From contig NZ_CP136921.1 of the NCBI RefSeq assembly GCF_033100095.1, positions 404,501-468,500 on the forward strand: a stretch of 64,000 nucleotides of DNA, written 5' to 3'. The notes under the pieces were generated by a model. It was not told where the DNA came from and searched no databases. It saw nothing but the letters and a program-made list of their open reading frames with translations. The DNA is from Diaphorobacter limosus. Lineage in GTDB: Bacteria > Pseudomonadota > Gammaproteobacteria > Burkholderiales > Burkholderiaceae_C. A program made the position numbers and the translations under genes. Below are positions 27,738 to 38,122 of the stretch, piece by piece. Position 1 is the stretch's first letter; each line of letters starts with the position of its first letter.

Positions 27738-30110
27738 ATGGGTGCCAATGCATTTGCCAAGCTGCCGCATATCGGCGAATCGCTCAAGCGCAAGGAGGAC
27801 GTGCGCTTTCTGACCGGCGTGGGCAACTACACCGACGATGTTGACCAGGCGAACCAGAAGTACGCGTACTTCGTGCGCTCGCCGCACGCACATGCGCGCG
27901 TCAAGGGCGTGGACACGGCCGAGGCCGCCAAGATGCCCGGCGTGGCCGCCATCTACAGCGGCAAGGACATTGAAGGAAAAATGGGCGGCCTGCCCTGCGG
28001 CTGGTTGATCAGCAACCCCGACGGCAGCCCCATGAAGGAGCCCATGCACCCCATCCTGGCCATAGGCAAGGTGCGCTACGTGGGCGACCATGTGGCCATG
28101 GTGGTGGCCGACACGCTGGAGCAGGCCAGGAACGCCGCCGAGGCCGTGCAGGTGGACTATGAGGAGCTGGCCCCGGTCATCGACATGAAAAAGGCCAAGG
28201 ACGGCCCGGCGCTGCACGACGAGGCCCCCGACAACCATTGCTACAAATGGACGCTGGGCGACAAGGCGGCGGTGGACGCCGCCTTTGCCGGCGCCGCCCA
28301 CATCAGCCGGCTGGATCTGGTGAACAACCGCCTGATCCCCAACGCCATAGAGCCGCGCGCCGCCAACGCCAGCTACAACCGCGCCACCGACGAATATGTG
28401 CTCTACGTGGCCAACCAGAACCCGCATGTGGAGCGCCTGCTGCTGACCGCCTTCGTGCTGCAGCTGCCCGAGCACAAGGTGCGCGTCATCGCGCCCGACG
28501 TGGGCGGCGGTTTCGGCTCGAAGATCTTTCTGTATGCCGAGGACGTGGCCGTCACCTGGGCCGCCAAGCAGCTCAACTGCGCCGTGAAGTGGACGGCCGA
28601 GCGCGGCGAGTCGTTCGTGTCCGACGCCCATGGCCGCGACCACATCACCCATGCCGAGATGGCCATGGACAAGGATGGCAAGTTTTTGGCCATGCGCGTG
28701 CACACCGACGCCAACCTGGGCGCCTACCTGTCAACGTTTGCCTCCAGCGTGCCCACCATCCTGTATGGCACGCTGCTGGCCGGCCAGTACACCGCGCCGC
28801 AGATCTATGTGGAGGTGGATGGCTGGTTCACCAGCACCGCGCCGGTCGATGCCTACCGCGGCGCCGGCCGGCCCGAGGCCACCTATGTGGTCGAGCGCCT
28901 GGTCACGCGCTGCGCCTGGGATCTGGGCCTGTCCCAGGACGAAATCCGCAAGCGCAACTTCATCACCAGCTTCCCCTATCAGACGCCGGTGGCGCTGCAG
29001 TACGACATTGGCGACTACCACGCCTGCATGAACCAGGCGCAGCAGCTGGCCGACGTGGCGGGCTTCGCCGCGCGCCGCGCCGCCAGCGAGGCCAGGGGCC
29101 TCAAGCGCGGCATGGGCTACAGCAGCTATATCGAGGCCTGCGGCCTGGCGCCCAGCAACATCGCCGGCGCCCTGGGGGCCAGGGCCGGGCTGTTCGAGGC
29201 CGGCGAGGTGCGCGTGCACCCCACGGGCAGCGTGACGGTGTTCACCGGCTCGCATAGCCATGGCCAGGGGCATGAGACCACGTTTGCCCAGCTGGTGGCG
29301 GCGCGCCTGGGGCTGTCGCCGGACCAGGTGGACATCGTGCACGGCGACACCGGCCGCGTGCCCTTTGGCATGGGCACCTACGGCAGCCGGTCCCTGAGCG
29401 TGGGTGGCACGGCCATCATGAAGGCGCTGGACAAGATCGAGGCCAAGGCCAAGAAAATCGCCGCCCATTTGATGGAGGCGAGCGACGCCGACATCGAGTT
29501 TGCCGGCGGCGAGTTCACGGTGAAGGGCACGGACAAAAAAATCCCGTTTGCCCAGGTGGCGCTGACGGCCTATGTGCCGCACAACTACCCGCTGGACAAG
29601 CTGGAGCCCGGCCTGAACGAGACCGCCTTCTACGACCCGGTGAACTTCACCTTTCCCGCAGGCACCTATATCTGCGAGGTGGAGGTAGACCCGCAGACCG
29701 GCGTGGTGCGCGTGGACCGCTTCACCGCCGTGGACGACTTCGGCGTCATCATCAACCCCATGATCGTCGAGGGCCAGGTGCATGGCGGCCTGGTGCAGGG
29801 CATAGGCCAGGCACTCTTGGAGCATGGCGTGTATGACCCGGACAGCGGCCAGCTGCTCACCGGCAGCTACATGGACTACGCCATGCCGCGCGCCGCCAAC
29901 TTCCCTGAGTTCAAACTCGGTCATGTGTGCACGCCCTGCACGCACAACCCCATCGGCAGCAAGGGCTGCGGCGAGGCGGGGGCCATAGGCTCGCCGCCGG
30001 CCGTCATCAACGCCGTGCTGGATGCGCTCCAACCCCTGGGCGTGACCGACATCGACATGCCCGCCACGCCGCACCGCGTCTGGCAGGCCATCCAGAACGC
30101 CCAGGCTTGA
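27738..30110 (+). CDS. coxL: Aerobic molybdenum hydroxylase large subunit, form II CoxL-like
   Basis: A 790-residue xanthine oxidase family subunit that binds Mo-molybdopterin cytosine dinucleotide. Motifs are [15 protein letters not shown] near residue 256, the active-site loop AYRGAGR at 372-378, and [16 protein letters not shown] with catalytic Glu746. True form I CO dehydrogenases have AYRCSFR with a Cu-binding Cys; this loop has Gly in its place, so CO oxidation is unlikely. An aldehyde, purine or other heterocycle is a likelier substrate. It lies 33 bases after coxS and 13 bases before coxM. Confidence 0.93.
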   Translation: MGANAFAKLPHIGESLKRKEDVRFLTGVGNYTDDVDQANQKYAYFVRSPHAHARVKGVDTAEAAKMPGVAAIYSGKDIEGKMGGLPCGWLISNPDGSPMKEPMHPILAIGKVRYVGDHVAMVVADTLEQARNAAEAVQVDYEELAPVIDMKKAKDGPALHDEAPDNHCYKWTLGDKAAVDAAFAGAAHISRLDLVNNRLIPNAIEPRAANASYNRATDEYVLYVANQNPHVERLLLTAFVLQLPEHKVRVIAPDVGGGFGSKIFLYAEDVAVTWAAKQLNCAVKWTAERGESFVSDAHGRDHITHAEMAMDKDGKFLAMRVHTDANLGAYLSTFASSVPTILYGTLLAGQYTAPQIYVEVDGWFTSTAPVDAYRGAGRPEATYVVERLVTRCAWDLGLSQDEIRKRNFITSFPYQTPVALQYDIGDYHACMNQAQQLADVAGFAARRAASEARGLKRGMGYSSYIEACGLAPSNIAGALGARAGLFEAGEVRVHPTGSVTVFTGSHSHGQGHETTFAQLVAARLGLSPDQVDIVHGDTGRVPFGMGTYGSRSLSVGGTAIMKALDKIEAKAKKIAAHLMEASDADIEFAGGEFTVKGTDKKIPFAQVALTAYVPHNYPLDKLEPGLNETAFYDPVNFTFPAGTYICEVEVDPQTGVVRVDRFTAVDDFGVIINPMIVEGQVHGGLVQGIGQALLEHGVYDPDSGQLLTGSYMDYAMPRAANFPEFKLGHVCTPCTHNPIGSKGCGEAGAIGSPPAVINAVLDALQPLGVTDIDMPATPHRVWQAIQNAQA

Positions 30111-30123
30111 AAGGACAAGCACC

Positions 30124-30915
30124 ATGTACGCATTCACCTACGAACGCCCCGCCTCCCAGGCCGACGCCTTGAAGCTGGCCCAGGCCGGCGGCAAGCTGCT
30201 GGCCGGCGGCCAGACCCTGCTGGCATCCATGAAGCTGCGCCTGGCCGCGCCCGAGCAGCTGGTGGACCTGGGCGCCATCCCCGAGCTCAAGGGCATACGC
30301 CGCGAGGGCAACAGCATCGTCATCGGCGCCATGACCTGCCACGCCGACGTGGCTGAAAGCGCCGAGCTGCGCGCCGCCATCTCCGCGCTGGCAGCATTGG
30401 CCGGCGGCATTGGCGACAAGCAGGTGCGCGCGCGGGGAACGCTTGGCGGTTCGGTGGCCAACAACGACCCGGCCGCCGACTACCCCGCCGCGCTGCTGGC
30501 GCTGGGCGCCACGGTGCACACCACGGCGCGCGCCATCGCGGCCGATGACTTCTTCCAGGGGCTGTTTGCCACGGCGCTGGAAGAGGGCGAGCTGATCACC
30601 GCGGTGAGCTTTCCCATCCCGAAGAAGGCGGCCTACGTCAAGTTCGTGCAGCCGGCCTCGCTGTTCGCGCTGATTGGCGTGTTTGTCGCGCAGACCGATG
30701 GTGGCGCCCGGGTCGCCGTGACCGGCGGCGGCAACGGCGTGTTCCGCCATGCGGGCCTGGAGGCGGCGCTGTCGGCCAGCTTCACGCCCGATGCCGTCGC
30801 CGGCGTGGCCACGGACGAGGGTGAGATGTCCAGCGACCTGCATGGCAGCGCGGCTTACCGCGCCCACCTGGTGGGCGTGATGGCGCAGCGCGCCGTGGCC
30901 CAGGCGCTGGCTTGA
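30124..30915 (+). CDS. coxM: Molybdenum hydroxylase FAD subunit (CoxM-like)
   Basis: A 263-residue subunit. FAD-binding motifs are [20 protein letters not shown] near residue 20-40 and [19 protein letters not shown] near 105-122. The C-terminal CO-dehydrogenase flavoprotein-type domain follows ([17 protein letters not shown]). It passes electrons to the quinone pool or another acceptor. It closes the structural part of the operon; the maturation genes begin 212 bases downstream, after repeats. Confidence 0.93.
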   Translation: MYAFTYERPASQADALKLAQAGGKLLAGGQTLLASMKLRLAAPEQLVDLGAIPELKGIRREGNSIVIGAMTCHADVAESAELRAAISALAALAGGIGDKQVRARGTLGGSVANNDPAADYPAALLALGATVHTTARAIAADDFFQGLFATALEEGELITAVSFPIPKKAAYVKFVQPASLFALIGVFVAQTDGGARVAVTGGGNGVFRHAGLEAALSASFTPDAVAGVATDEGEMSSDLHGSAAYRAHLVGVMAQRAVAQALA

Positions 30916-30923
30916 GCCGCGCC

Positions 30924-31039
30924 ACTCCCTCCCCCACCGGGCGAGGGTAGGGGTGGGGGGCAGCAAGGCCTGCGTCTTCATGCCGGCAAGATGCCGGCGC
31001 TCCCGGCCCCCATCCCCGCCTTCCCCCAGAGGGGGCGGA
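30924..31039. repeat. GC-rich palindromic repeat block between coxM and coxD
   Basis: CTCCCTCCCCCACCGGGCGAG, GGGTGGGGGGCAGC, then ATGCCGGCAAGATGCCGGCGC and CCCCCAGAGGGGGC give several small hairpins. The block splits structural from maturation genes and may lower downstream expression. Confidence 0.6.
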
Positions 31040-31088
31040 ATTCGGGACATGCCATGGTTCAGATATTTTTGGCATCTATCCCATACTC

Positions 31089-31120
31089 AGCAAGCGCAAA
31101 CAGCTATTGTTTTTGAATAC
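31089..31120. repeat. Dispersed element copy before coxD
   Basis: AGCAAGCGCAAACAGCTATTG followed by TTTTTGAAT, with TTTTTGGCATC upstream resembling the left extension of other copies. It ends 7 bases before the coxD ATG and leaves no clear ribosome site. Confidence 0.65.
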
Positions 31121-31127
31121 TCCGCTC

Positions 31128-32042
<915 letters not shown>

Positions 32043-32047
32043 AGGCC

Positions 32048-33295
32048 ATGGCCGACCCGTTCGCCGCCCAGCAAGCCACGCAGCAGCGCGTGCCGCAACT
32101 GGGCGACGCGCGCAGCGGCAAGCTGGCCGGCAACCTGACCGCCTTTGGCCGGGCCCTGCGCCGCACCGGCGTGCCGGTGGACGCGGCGCGCATGGCCCTG
32201 GCGCAGCAGGCGGTGCAGCTGGTGGGCGTGGCGCGCAAGGGCGACATGGCCGCCGCGCTGGAGGCGGTGCTGGTTGGCCGCGCGCAGGATCGCGCGGTGT
32301 TCCGCGAGCTGTTCGAGGTTTTCTTTCGCGACCCGGATCTGGCCAGCAAGCTGCTGGCACAGATGCTGCCGCGGGCCGAGGGCCGGGCCGAGCCGCCGCG
32401 CCAGCGCCCGCGCGTGCGCGAGGCCCTGCAGCGCCCCAAGCCGCCAGCCGGCAGCGTGGAGCAGCCCGAGCAACAGGTGGATCTGGACGCCGCCATGAGC
32501 GCCAGCCGCCTGGCGCGGCTGAAGAACGCCGACTTCAACCAGCTGAGCGCCAGCGAATTCCAGCTGGTCGAGCGCCTGGTGCGGGACATTGCGCTGCCGC
32601 TGCCCAGCGTGGCCGCGCGGCGCATGCGCGCGGGCGGGCGCGGCGCGCGCATCCACTGGGCGCGCACGCTGCGCCAGGCCGCGCGCCATGGTGGCGACCT
32701 GGTGGCGCTGCAGCGCCAACAGCGGCGCCAGCAGGCCCTGCCGCTGTTGGTGCTGGTGGATGTGTCCGGCTCCATGGAGCGCTACGCGCGCCTGTTGCTG
32801 GCCTTCATCCATGCCGCCACGGCGCGCGTGCGCGTGGACGGCCAGGCCCAGCGCCTGCGCCGTGAGGTGTTTGCCTTTGGTACCGGCCTGACCGACCTGG
32901 GCCCGGCCTTTCGCGAGAGCGATACCGACGCCATGCTGCAGCGCGCCGGCCAGGCGATACACGACTTTGCCGGGGGTACGCGCCTGGGTGACAGCCTGGC
33001 CAGACTGCGCCAGCAGCATGCGCGGCGCCTGGTCGGGCGGCGCACGCTGGTGCTCATCGTCAGCGACGGGCTCGACACCGGCGAGCCCGAGGACCTGGCG
33101 CGCGAGCTCGACTGGCTCAAGCACCGCTGCCGGCGCCTGCTGTGGCTCAACCCGCTGCTGCGCTTTGACGGCTATGAGCCGAGCGCGCGCGGCGCTGCCG
33201 TGCTGCACCGCGCGGCCGACGCCATGCTGGCCGTGCACAACGTGACCCGGCTGCAGCAACTGGCCGGCGCCATCGCCAGCCTGATGAAACAATAA
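32048..33295 (+). CDS. coxE: VWA-domain protein (CoxE-like)
   Basis: A 415-residue cytosolic protein. An N-terminal helical region with long charged stretches (residues about 1-220) precedes a von Willebrand A-type domain. The MIDAS motif DVSGSME lies near residue 238 in LPLLVLVDVSGSMERYARLL, and the second metal loop is FAGGTRLGDSLARL near 312. MoxR ATPases act with such VWA partners as metal-insertion or remodelling pairs. It is tightly linked to coxD. Confidence 0.9.
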   Translation: MADPFAAQQATQQRVPQLGDARSGKLAGNLTAFGRALRRTGVPVDAARMALAQQAVQLVGVARKGDMAAALEAVLVGRAQDRAVFRELFEVFFRDPDLASKLLAQMLPRAEGRAEPPRQRPRVREALQRPKPPAGSVEQPEQQVDLDAAMSASRLARLKNADFNQLSASEFQLVERLVRDIALPLPSVAARRMRAGGRGARIHWARTLRQAARHGGDLVALQRQQRRQQALPLLVLVDVSGSMERYARLLLAFIHAATARVRVDGQAQRLRREVFAFGTGLTDLGPAFRESDTDAMLQRAGQAIHDFAGGTRLGDSLARLRQQHARRLVGRRTLVLIVSDGLDTGEPEDLARELDWLKHRCRRLLWLNPLLRFDGYEPSARGAAVLHRAADAMLAVHNVTRLQQLAGAIASLMKQ

Positions 33296-33312
33296 ACCCA
33301 AGGAGACAGACC

Positions 33313-33864
33313 ATGGAAATGCAAGGCGCACGCCAGCTGGCGATCACCCAGCAACAGGCCTGGGAGGCCTTGAACGACCCCGAGGTGCTGAAACTCTGCA
33401 TCCCCGGCTGCGACAGCATCGAGGCCACGGGCGACAACGCCTACGCCCTGGTCAACGCCATCAAGGTCGGCCCGGTGGCGGCCAAGTTCAAGGGCGCGAT
33501 TGCGCTGGCCGACGTGAACGCACCGCACAGCTACACGCTGAACTTCGAGGGCAACGGCGGCGTCGCCGGCTTTGGCAAGGGCAGCGCCCAGGTGTCGCTG
33601 GCGCCACAGGAAGAGGGCTGTGAGCTGGCCTACAGCGTCAACGCCACCGTGGGCGGCAAGATCGCCCAGGTCGGCCAGCGCCTGATCGACGGCGTGGCCA
33701 AGTCCATGGCCGAGAGCTTTTTCAAGCGCTTTGATGAGGAAATGCAGCGCCGCCATGGCCCGCCGCCCGAGGAGGCCGAGGAAAAGCCCGGCGCACTGAA
33801 AAAAATGTGGTCCAGGCTCAAGGGCGGTGACAAGGGCGCCGCGTCCCCGGCAGAGGAGACATAG
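33313..33864 (+). CDS. coxG: CoxG-like SRPBCC-fold protein
   Basis: A 183-residue protein starting MEMQGARQLAITQQQAWEAL with the CoxG signature LNDPEVLKLCIPGCDSIE. Alternating beta strands of the START/SRPBCC fold follow up to about residue 145. A hydrophilic Lys/Glu-rich tail then leads to the C-terminus. CoxG-type proteins have been linked to membrane attachment of the dehydrogenase or to quinone transfer. The gene lies between coxE and xdhC in the same operon. Confidence 0.88.
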   Translation: MEMQGARQLAITQQQAWEALNDPEVLKLCIPGCDSIEATGDNAYALVNAIKVGPVAAKFKGAIALADVNAPHSYTLNFEGNGGVAGFGKGSAQVSLAPQEEGCELAYSVNATVGGKIAQVGQRLIDGVAKSMAESFFKRFDEEMQRRHGPPPEEAEEKPGALKKMWSRLKGGDKGAASPAEET

Positions 33865-33866
33865 CC

Positions 33867-34907
33867 ATGGAAAACCTCGACGTCACCGTGCTGCGCGCCC
33901 TGCGCGACTGGCGCTTGGCGGGCAAGCCGGCGCTGCTGGTCACGGTGGTGCGCACCTGGGGATCGTCGCCGCGGCCGGTGGGCTCCATCATGGCGCTGTG
34001 CGCGGACGGCTCGGTCATGGGTTCGGTCTCGGGCGGCTGTATTGAAGATGATTTGATAGCACGCTACGCCCATGCGGCCGGCGCTGACGCCCTGCCGCGC
34101 AGCGGGCCGCCGCAGTTCGCAAAGTACGGCGTGACGGCCGACGAGGCCTTTCGCTTTGGCCTGCCCTGCGGCGGCACGCTGGAGCTGCTGCTGGAGTTCG
34201 ACCCCGACGGCGCCAGCATCGCCGCCTTGGTGCAGGCGCTGGATGCCGGCCGGCTGATGCACCGCCGCGTGCGCCTGGGCGACGGCGCCGTGACGCTGGA
34301 GGCAACGGATGCGCCGGCGGAGCTGGTGCTGGGCGGCGCGCAGCTCACCAACACCTTCGGCCCGGAATACCGCATGCTCATCATCGGCGCCGGGCAGATG
34401 AGCGAATACCTGGCCACCATGGCGCAGTTCTGCGGCTTTGCCGTCAGCGTCTGCGACCCACGCGAGGAATACCGCAGCGCCTGGAGCGTGCCCGGCGTGC
34501 GCCTGCTGACCAGCATGCCCGACGACACCGTGGCCGCGTTCGTGCCCGACGCCAGGTCTTGCGTCGTGGCGCTGACGCACGACCCCAAGCTGGACGACCT
34601 GGCGCTCTTGCAGGCACTCGACACCCCGGCCTTCTACATAGGCGCCATTGGCAGCCGGCGCAACAACGCGGCGCGGCGCCAGCGCATGATCGAGCACCTG
34701 GGCCAGACCGAGGAGGGTCTGGCGCGCCTGCGCGGGCCGATCGGCATCTACATCGGCAGCAAGACCCCGCCCGAGATCGCCGTCAGCGTCATGGCCGAGG
34801 TGCTGGCCGTGAAGAACGGGGTGCCCCTGCCGCGCGACATGGACGTGGCCCATGTCAAGGACAGCCAGGGCCAGGCGGCCGCCGGCTCGGCCTGCAAGGT
34901 GGGCTGA
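33867..34907 (+). CDS. xdhC: XdhC/CoxF family molybdenum cofactor maturation protein
   Basis: A 346-residue protein. The XdhC N-terminal domain shows LVTVVRTWGSSPRPVGSIMA and GSVSGGCIEDDLIARY, with the conserved Cys near residue 58. A C-terminal Rossmann domain has RMLIIGAGQMSEYLATMAQF and CVVALTHDPKLDDLALLQAL, then FYIGAIGSRRNNAARRQRM. XdhC proteins hold, sulfurate and insert molybdenum cofactor into xanthine dehydrogenase-type enzymes. It starts two bases after coxG and overlaps the next gene in TGATG. Confidence 0.92.
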   Translation: MENLDVTVLRALRDWRLAGKPALLVTVVRTWGSSPRPVGSIMALCADGSVMGSVSGGCIEDDLIARYAHAAGADALPRSGPPQFAKYGVTADEAFRFGLPCGGTLELLLEFDPDGASIAALVQALDAGRLMHRRVRLGDGAVTLEATDAPAELVLGGAQLTNTFGPEYRMLIIGAGQMSEYLATMAQFCGFAVSVCDPREEYRSAWSVPGVRLLTSMPDDTVAAFVPDARSCVVALTHDPKLDDLALLQALDTPAFYIGAIGSRRNNAARRQRMIEHLGQTEEGLARLRGPIGIYIGSKTPPEIAVSVMAEVLAVKNGVPLPRDMDVAHVKDSQGQAAAGSACKVG

Positions 34908-35578
34908 TGAGCCCGATGGATGTCGTGGCCGCCGTGGTCATGGCCGCTGGCGCGGGCCGGCGCATGGGCTATTTCCCCAAGTCCCTGCTGGAGCGCGACG
35001 GCGAGCCGCTGCTGCTGCGCCAGATCCGCCTGCTGGGCGAGGCGGGGGCCAGTACGGTGGTAGTGGTGCTGGGCCACCATGCCGCCCGGCTGCGGGCCGT
35101 GTTGGCGCAGGCCGCTCCCCGGTTGCCCATTACCCTGCGCTGGGTGCTCAACCCCGCGCCCGACGAGGGCCCGGGCGGGTCGTTGCGCTGCGGCCTGGCG
35201 GCGTTGCCGCCCGATGTTGACACCTTGCTGGTGCTGCTGGGCGACCAACCCCTCTTGGAGCCGCAGGATCTGCAGGCCCTGCTGGCCGCCTGGCGCGCGC
35301 GGCCGGCCGGTGTGGAGCTGGTGCTGCCCCAGCATGCCGGCCAGCCGGGCCACCCCATCGTCTTTGGCCCGCTGCTGCGGCGCGCGGTGATGCAGGCCCA
35401 GGGCGGGCGGGGCGTGCGTGAATGGCGGCGCGCACATCCGGCCCAGGTGCAGGCGCTGGCGCTGGAGCACGCGCGCTGCACCACCGACGTCGATACACCC
35501 GAGGATCTGCGCCGACTGGGTGAACGCTGGGGGGTGTGGATCAGGCCGCCTCGGCCAGCAGATCCTGCAGCGCCTTGA
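34907..35578 (+). CDS. mocA: Molybdenum cofactor cytidylyltransferase (MocA-like)
   Basis: A 223-residue nucleotidyltransferase that makes molybdopterin cytosine dinucleotide, the cofactor form used by CoxL-type enzymes. The NTP-binding loop is VVMAAGAGRRMGYFPKSLLE near residue 10-29. Later motifs are LGDQPLLEPQDLQALL and the Gly-His-Pro stretch QPGHPIVFGPLL. The last 13 codons overlap the convergent ParB-like gene by 38 bases. It completes an operon that codes both the enzyme and its cofactor handling. Confidence 0.9.
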   Translation: MSPMDVVAAVVMAAGAGRRMGYFPKSLLERDGEPLLLRQIRLLGEAGASTVVVVLGHHAARLRAVLAQAAPRLPITLRWVLNPAPDEGPGGSLRCGLAALPPDVDTLLVLLGDQPLLEPQDLQALLAAWRARPAGVELVLPQHAGQPGHPIVFGPLLRRAVMQAQGGRGVREWRRAHPAQVQALALEHARCTTDVDTPEDLRRLGERWGVWIRPPRPADPAAP

Positions 35579-36419
35579 CCTGCTGGCGCAGGCGTTCGTT
35601 CTCGGCCTCCAGCTCGGTCACGCGCTGCCGCAGCTGCGCGGCGTCGGGCGGCGCCGCTGCCGCTTCGCCCTCGGCGGCCATGTCCTGGGTGCCGGCCTTG
35701 GGTTTTTTCTTCGCCTCGCGCACCCGCTTGGCGGCCTGCTTGAGATCCTGCGCACCGCCCGCGGCGGCGGCCTGCTGCTCCTCAACCGATAGCGTGGCGA
35801 CGACCGCGGCGGCGTTTAGCGACAACTCGCCAGACTTGACGGCGGCCACCACCTCGGGCGCGGCGTTCTGGTGGATGGCCTCGATGGCCTTCACCTGGGC
35901 CGCCGTCAGGCGCGCGGCGCGGGCCAGGGCCTCGCGCGTGTCCAGCGCGTCCTCGGGTACCTTGGCAACTGTTGCCAGGGCCTTGGCCACCACGGGGTCG
36001 GTGTCGCCCTCCCAGGGGGCCTGGCCGCCGGGCGACTGCGCGGCCTCGGCCTTGGCGGCCACCACGGCGGCGGCGGCCTGGGCGCGGCGCTCGGCAATGA
36101 TCTCGCGCTTCTTCAGCGCCAGCACGCCGCGCTGGAACTCGGAGACGCTGCGCCGGCCCAGGTGCTGGTCGATCATCCACAGGTGCACGTCCTCCATGCT
36201 CTGAAAGCGGGTGTTTTGCACCGTCTGGAAGGGCAGGCCATGCTGCTGGCAGATGCCGTAGCGGTTGTGGCCGTCCACCAGCACGTCGCCCCACAGCACC
36301 AGCGCGTCCCGGCAGCCCTCGGCCAGGATGCTGCGCTCCAGCGCGTCATGCTCGTCGGGCGTGAGCGGGTCGATATAGGCCTTGAGTTCGGGCAGGACGA
36401 CGATGGTTTCGGGATTCAT
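35541..36419 (-). CDS. Orphan ParB/Srx-domain protein
   Basis: A 292-residue protein often labelled plasmid replication/partition related. The ParB-type N-terminal domain is at about 5-105, with PLTPDEHDALERSILAEGCR and the motif VLVDGHNRYGICQQHG near 45. The middle is helical and Ala-rich. The C-terminus (about 225-292) is a Lys/Glu coiled coil ending in LRQRVTELEAENERLRQQVK. No clear helix-turn-helix, no parA and no parS cluster are nearby. The start giving MNPETIVVLPELK is preferred over a repeat-derived extension. Function unknown; DNA or CTP binding is only a family expectation. Confidence 0.75.
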   Translation of the reverse strand: MNPETIVVLPELKAYIDPLTPDEHDALERSILAEGCRDALVLWGDVLVDGHNRYGICQQHGLPFQTVQNTRFQSMEDVHLWMIDQHLGRRSVSEFQRGVLALKKREIIAERRAQAAAAVVAAKAEAAQSPGGQAPWEGDTDPVVAKALATVAKVPEDALDTREALARAARLTAAQVKAIEAIHQNAAPEVVAAVKSGELSLNAAAVVATLSVEEQQAAAAGGAQDLKQAAKRVREAKKKPKAGTQDMAAEGEAAAAPPDAAQLRQRVTELEAENERLRQQVKALQDLLAEAA

Positions 36420-36515
36420 GGGGTGTCGAACAAGCGAAAAAATGGATAAAGGCCCCGGCGGGGACCTTTGAGGCAAAACGGTTGATGGGTGGTAGGCATC
36501 AGATCAGACCGCGAG

Positions 36516-36607
36516 CCCTCACCCCCACCCTCTCCCAGAGGGAGAGGGGGTAAAACCGGCGCAACCGGTCGCCCTCGCCCCTTTGGGGAGAGGGAGGGGT
36601 GAGGGGG
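36516..36607. repeat. Paired GGGAGAGG palindromes before the ParB-like gene
   Basis: First hairpin CCCACCCTCTCCCAGAGGGAG, linker GGTAAAACCGGCGCAACCGGT (itself a palindrome end), then CCCTCGCCCCTTTGGGGAGAG. The first part and linker repeat the block at 21791-21852 in inverted orientation. It lies in the 190-base spacer between trhP and the ParB-like gene. Confidence 0.75.
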
Positions 36608-36609
36608 TT

Positions 36610-37980
36610 TCAGGAGGGCTGCAGCAGCCGCGCGATGAGCGCGCCGTCGACCGGGCCGGTCAGCGGTATGCGCACGCGCACCGGGCTGCCCTGGGCCACC
36701 TGTACTGGCTCGCCATCCAGGTTGAACATTTTTTCCAGCAGCACCTGGCGATTGCCCTGGGGGTGGATGATCTCCAGCCGGTCGCCCACGGCAAAGCGGT
36801 TCTTGGTTTCCACCTCGGCCAGGCCGTCGGCGTAGCCGCGCACCTCGCCGACAAAGTGGCTGCGTTGCAGCACGCTGTGGCCGGTTTCGTAGTTCTGGTA
36901 GTCGTTGGCCGGGCGGCGCTCCAAGAGACCCCCGGTGTAGCCGCGATTGGCCAGGCCTTCAAGCTCGGTGATCAGCTCGGGGTTGAAGGGTCGGCCGGCC
37001 ACGGCGTCGTCGATGGCGCGGCGGTAGACCTGGGCGGTGCGTGCCACGTAGTACAGGCTCTTGGTGCGGCCCTCGATCTTCAGCGAATCGACGCCGATCT
37101 CGACCAGGCGCTGCACATGCTCGACGGCGCGCAGGTCGCGGCTGTTCATGATGTAGGTGCCGTGCTCGTCCTCCATGATGGGCATCAGCTCGCCGGGGCG
37201 GTTGGCTTCTTCCAGCAGGTAGACCTGGTCGGCCTTGGGGTGGCGCTGGATAGCCGTGCCGGTGAACTGCGCGTCGGCGTCCTCGCGTGACTTGGTGAAG
37301 CTGAAACCCTTGTCCATGGTGCTGGCCAGGGCCTCGCCGGTGTTCGGATCCACCTGGGCGTCGTGCGTCTTGTACTCCCAGCGGCAGGCGTTGGTGCAGG
37401 TGCCCTGGTTGGGATCGCGGTGGTTGAAGTAGCCCGACAGCAGGCAGCGGCCGGAGTAGGCGATGCACAGCGCGCCGTGCACGAAGACCTCGATCTCCAT
37501 GTCCGGGCATTCCTGGCGGATCTTCTCGATCTCGTCGAGTGCCAGCTCGCGCGAGAGGATGATGCGCGCCACGCCCATCTTCTGCCAGAACTTGACCGTG
37601 GCCCAGTTGGTGGTGTTGGCCTGCACCGAGAGGTGGATCTCGGTCTCGGGCCACTTCTCCTTGACCATCATGATGAGGCCGGGGTCGGCCATGATGAAGG
37701 CGTCGGGCTGGCAGGCGATGACGGGCTCGATGTCGCGCAGATAGGTGCGCACCTTGTCGTTGTGCGCGATCAGGTTGCTGGTGACGAAGAACTTCTTGCC
37801 GCGCGCGTGCGCCTCCTGTATGCCCTGGGCGATCTGCTCCAGGCGGAATTCATTGTTGCGCGCGCGCAGGGAATAGCGCGGCTGGCCGGCATAGACGGCG
37901 TCGGCGCCGAAGTCGTAGGCCGCGCGCATCTTGTCCAGCGAGCCGGCGGGCAGCAGCAGTTCGGGGGCTTTGAGGGTCAT
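36610..37980 (-). CDS. trhP: U32 family protein, tRNA 5-hydroxyuridine synthesis TrhP (YegQ)
   Basis: A 456-residue protein of the collagenase-like peptidase U32 family; E. coli YegQ/TrhP has 453 residues. The U32 signature is EIEVFVHGALCIAYSGRCLL near residue 160. The four-cysteine cluster includes GYFNHRDPNQGTCTNACRWE, which can bind an iron-sulfur cluster. TrhP acts in prephenate-dependent hydroxylation of U34 in tRNA. The ATG giving MTLKAPELLLPAGS is preferred. It lies downstream of tolA on the same strand, where tolB would be expected. Confidence 0.88.
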   Translation of the reverse strand: MTLKAPELLLPAGSLDKMRAAYDFGADAVYAGQPRYSLRARNNEFRLEQIAQGIQEAHARGKKFFVTSNLIAHNDKVRTYLRDIEPVIACQPDAFIMADPGLIMMVKEKWPETEIHLSVQANTTNWATVKFWQKMGVARIILSRELALDEIEKIRQECPDMEIEVFVHGALCIAYSGRCLLSGYFNHRDPNQGTCTNACRWEYKTHDAQVDPNTGEALASTMDKGFSFTKSREDADAQFTGTAIQRHPKADQVYLLEEANRPGELMPIMEDEHGTYIMNSRDLRAVEHVQRLVEIGVDSLKIEGRTKSLYYVARTAQVYRRAIDDAVAGRPFNPELITELEGLANRGYTGGLLERRPANDYQNYETGHSVLQRSHFVGEVRGYADGLAEVETKNRFAVGDRLEIIHPQGNRQVLLEKMFNLDGEPVQVAQGSPVRVRIPLTGPVDGALIARLLQPS

Positions 37981-38067
37981 GGGGGGCGATTTTCGTTCAT
38001 GCGCCATGCTGGGGCAGGGCGCGCGGGTAATCGCTGGCGCACGCATCGTCCCTGGTGGATTAATGGC

Positions 38068-38118
38068 AAAAATGGCCATAAACCCAGGTGGGACAAGCGC
38101 GAACAGCTCTCTTTTTTG
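38068..38118. repeat. Dispersed element copy between tolA and trhP
   Basis: AAAAATGGCCATAAACCCAG, then ACAAGCGCGAACAGCTCTC and a T6 run. The left arm AAAAATG..C..AACCCA matches the copy beside frmA, defining a second subtype. It ends five bases before the tolA stop. Confidence 0.65.
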
Positions 38119-38122
38119 CTGA

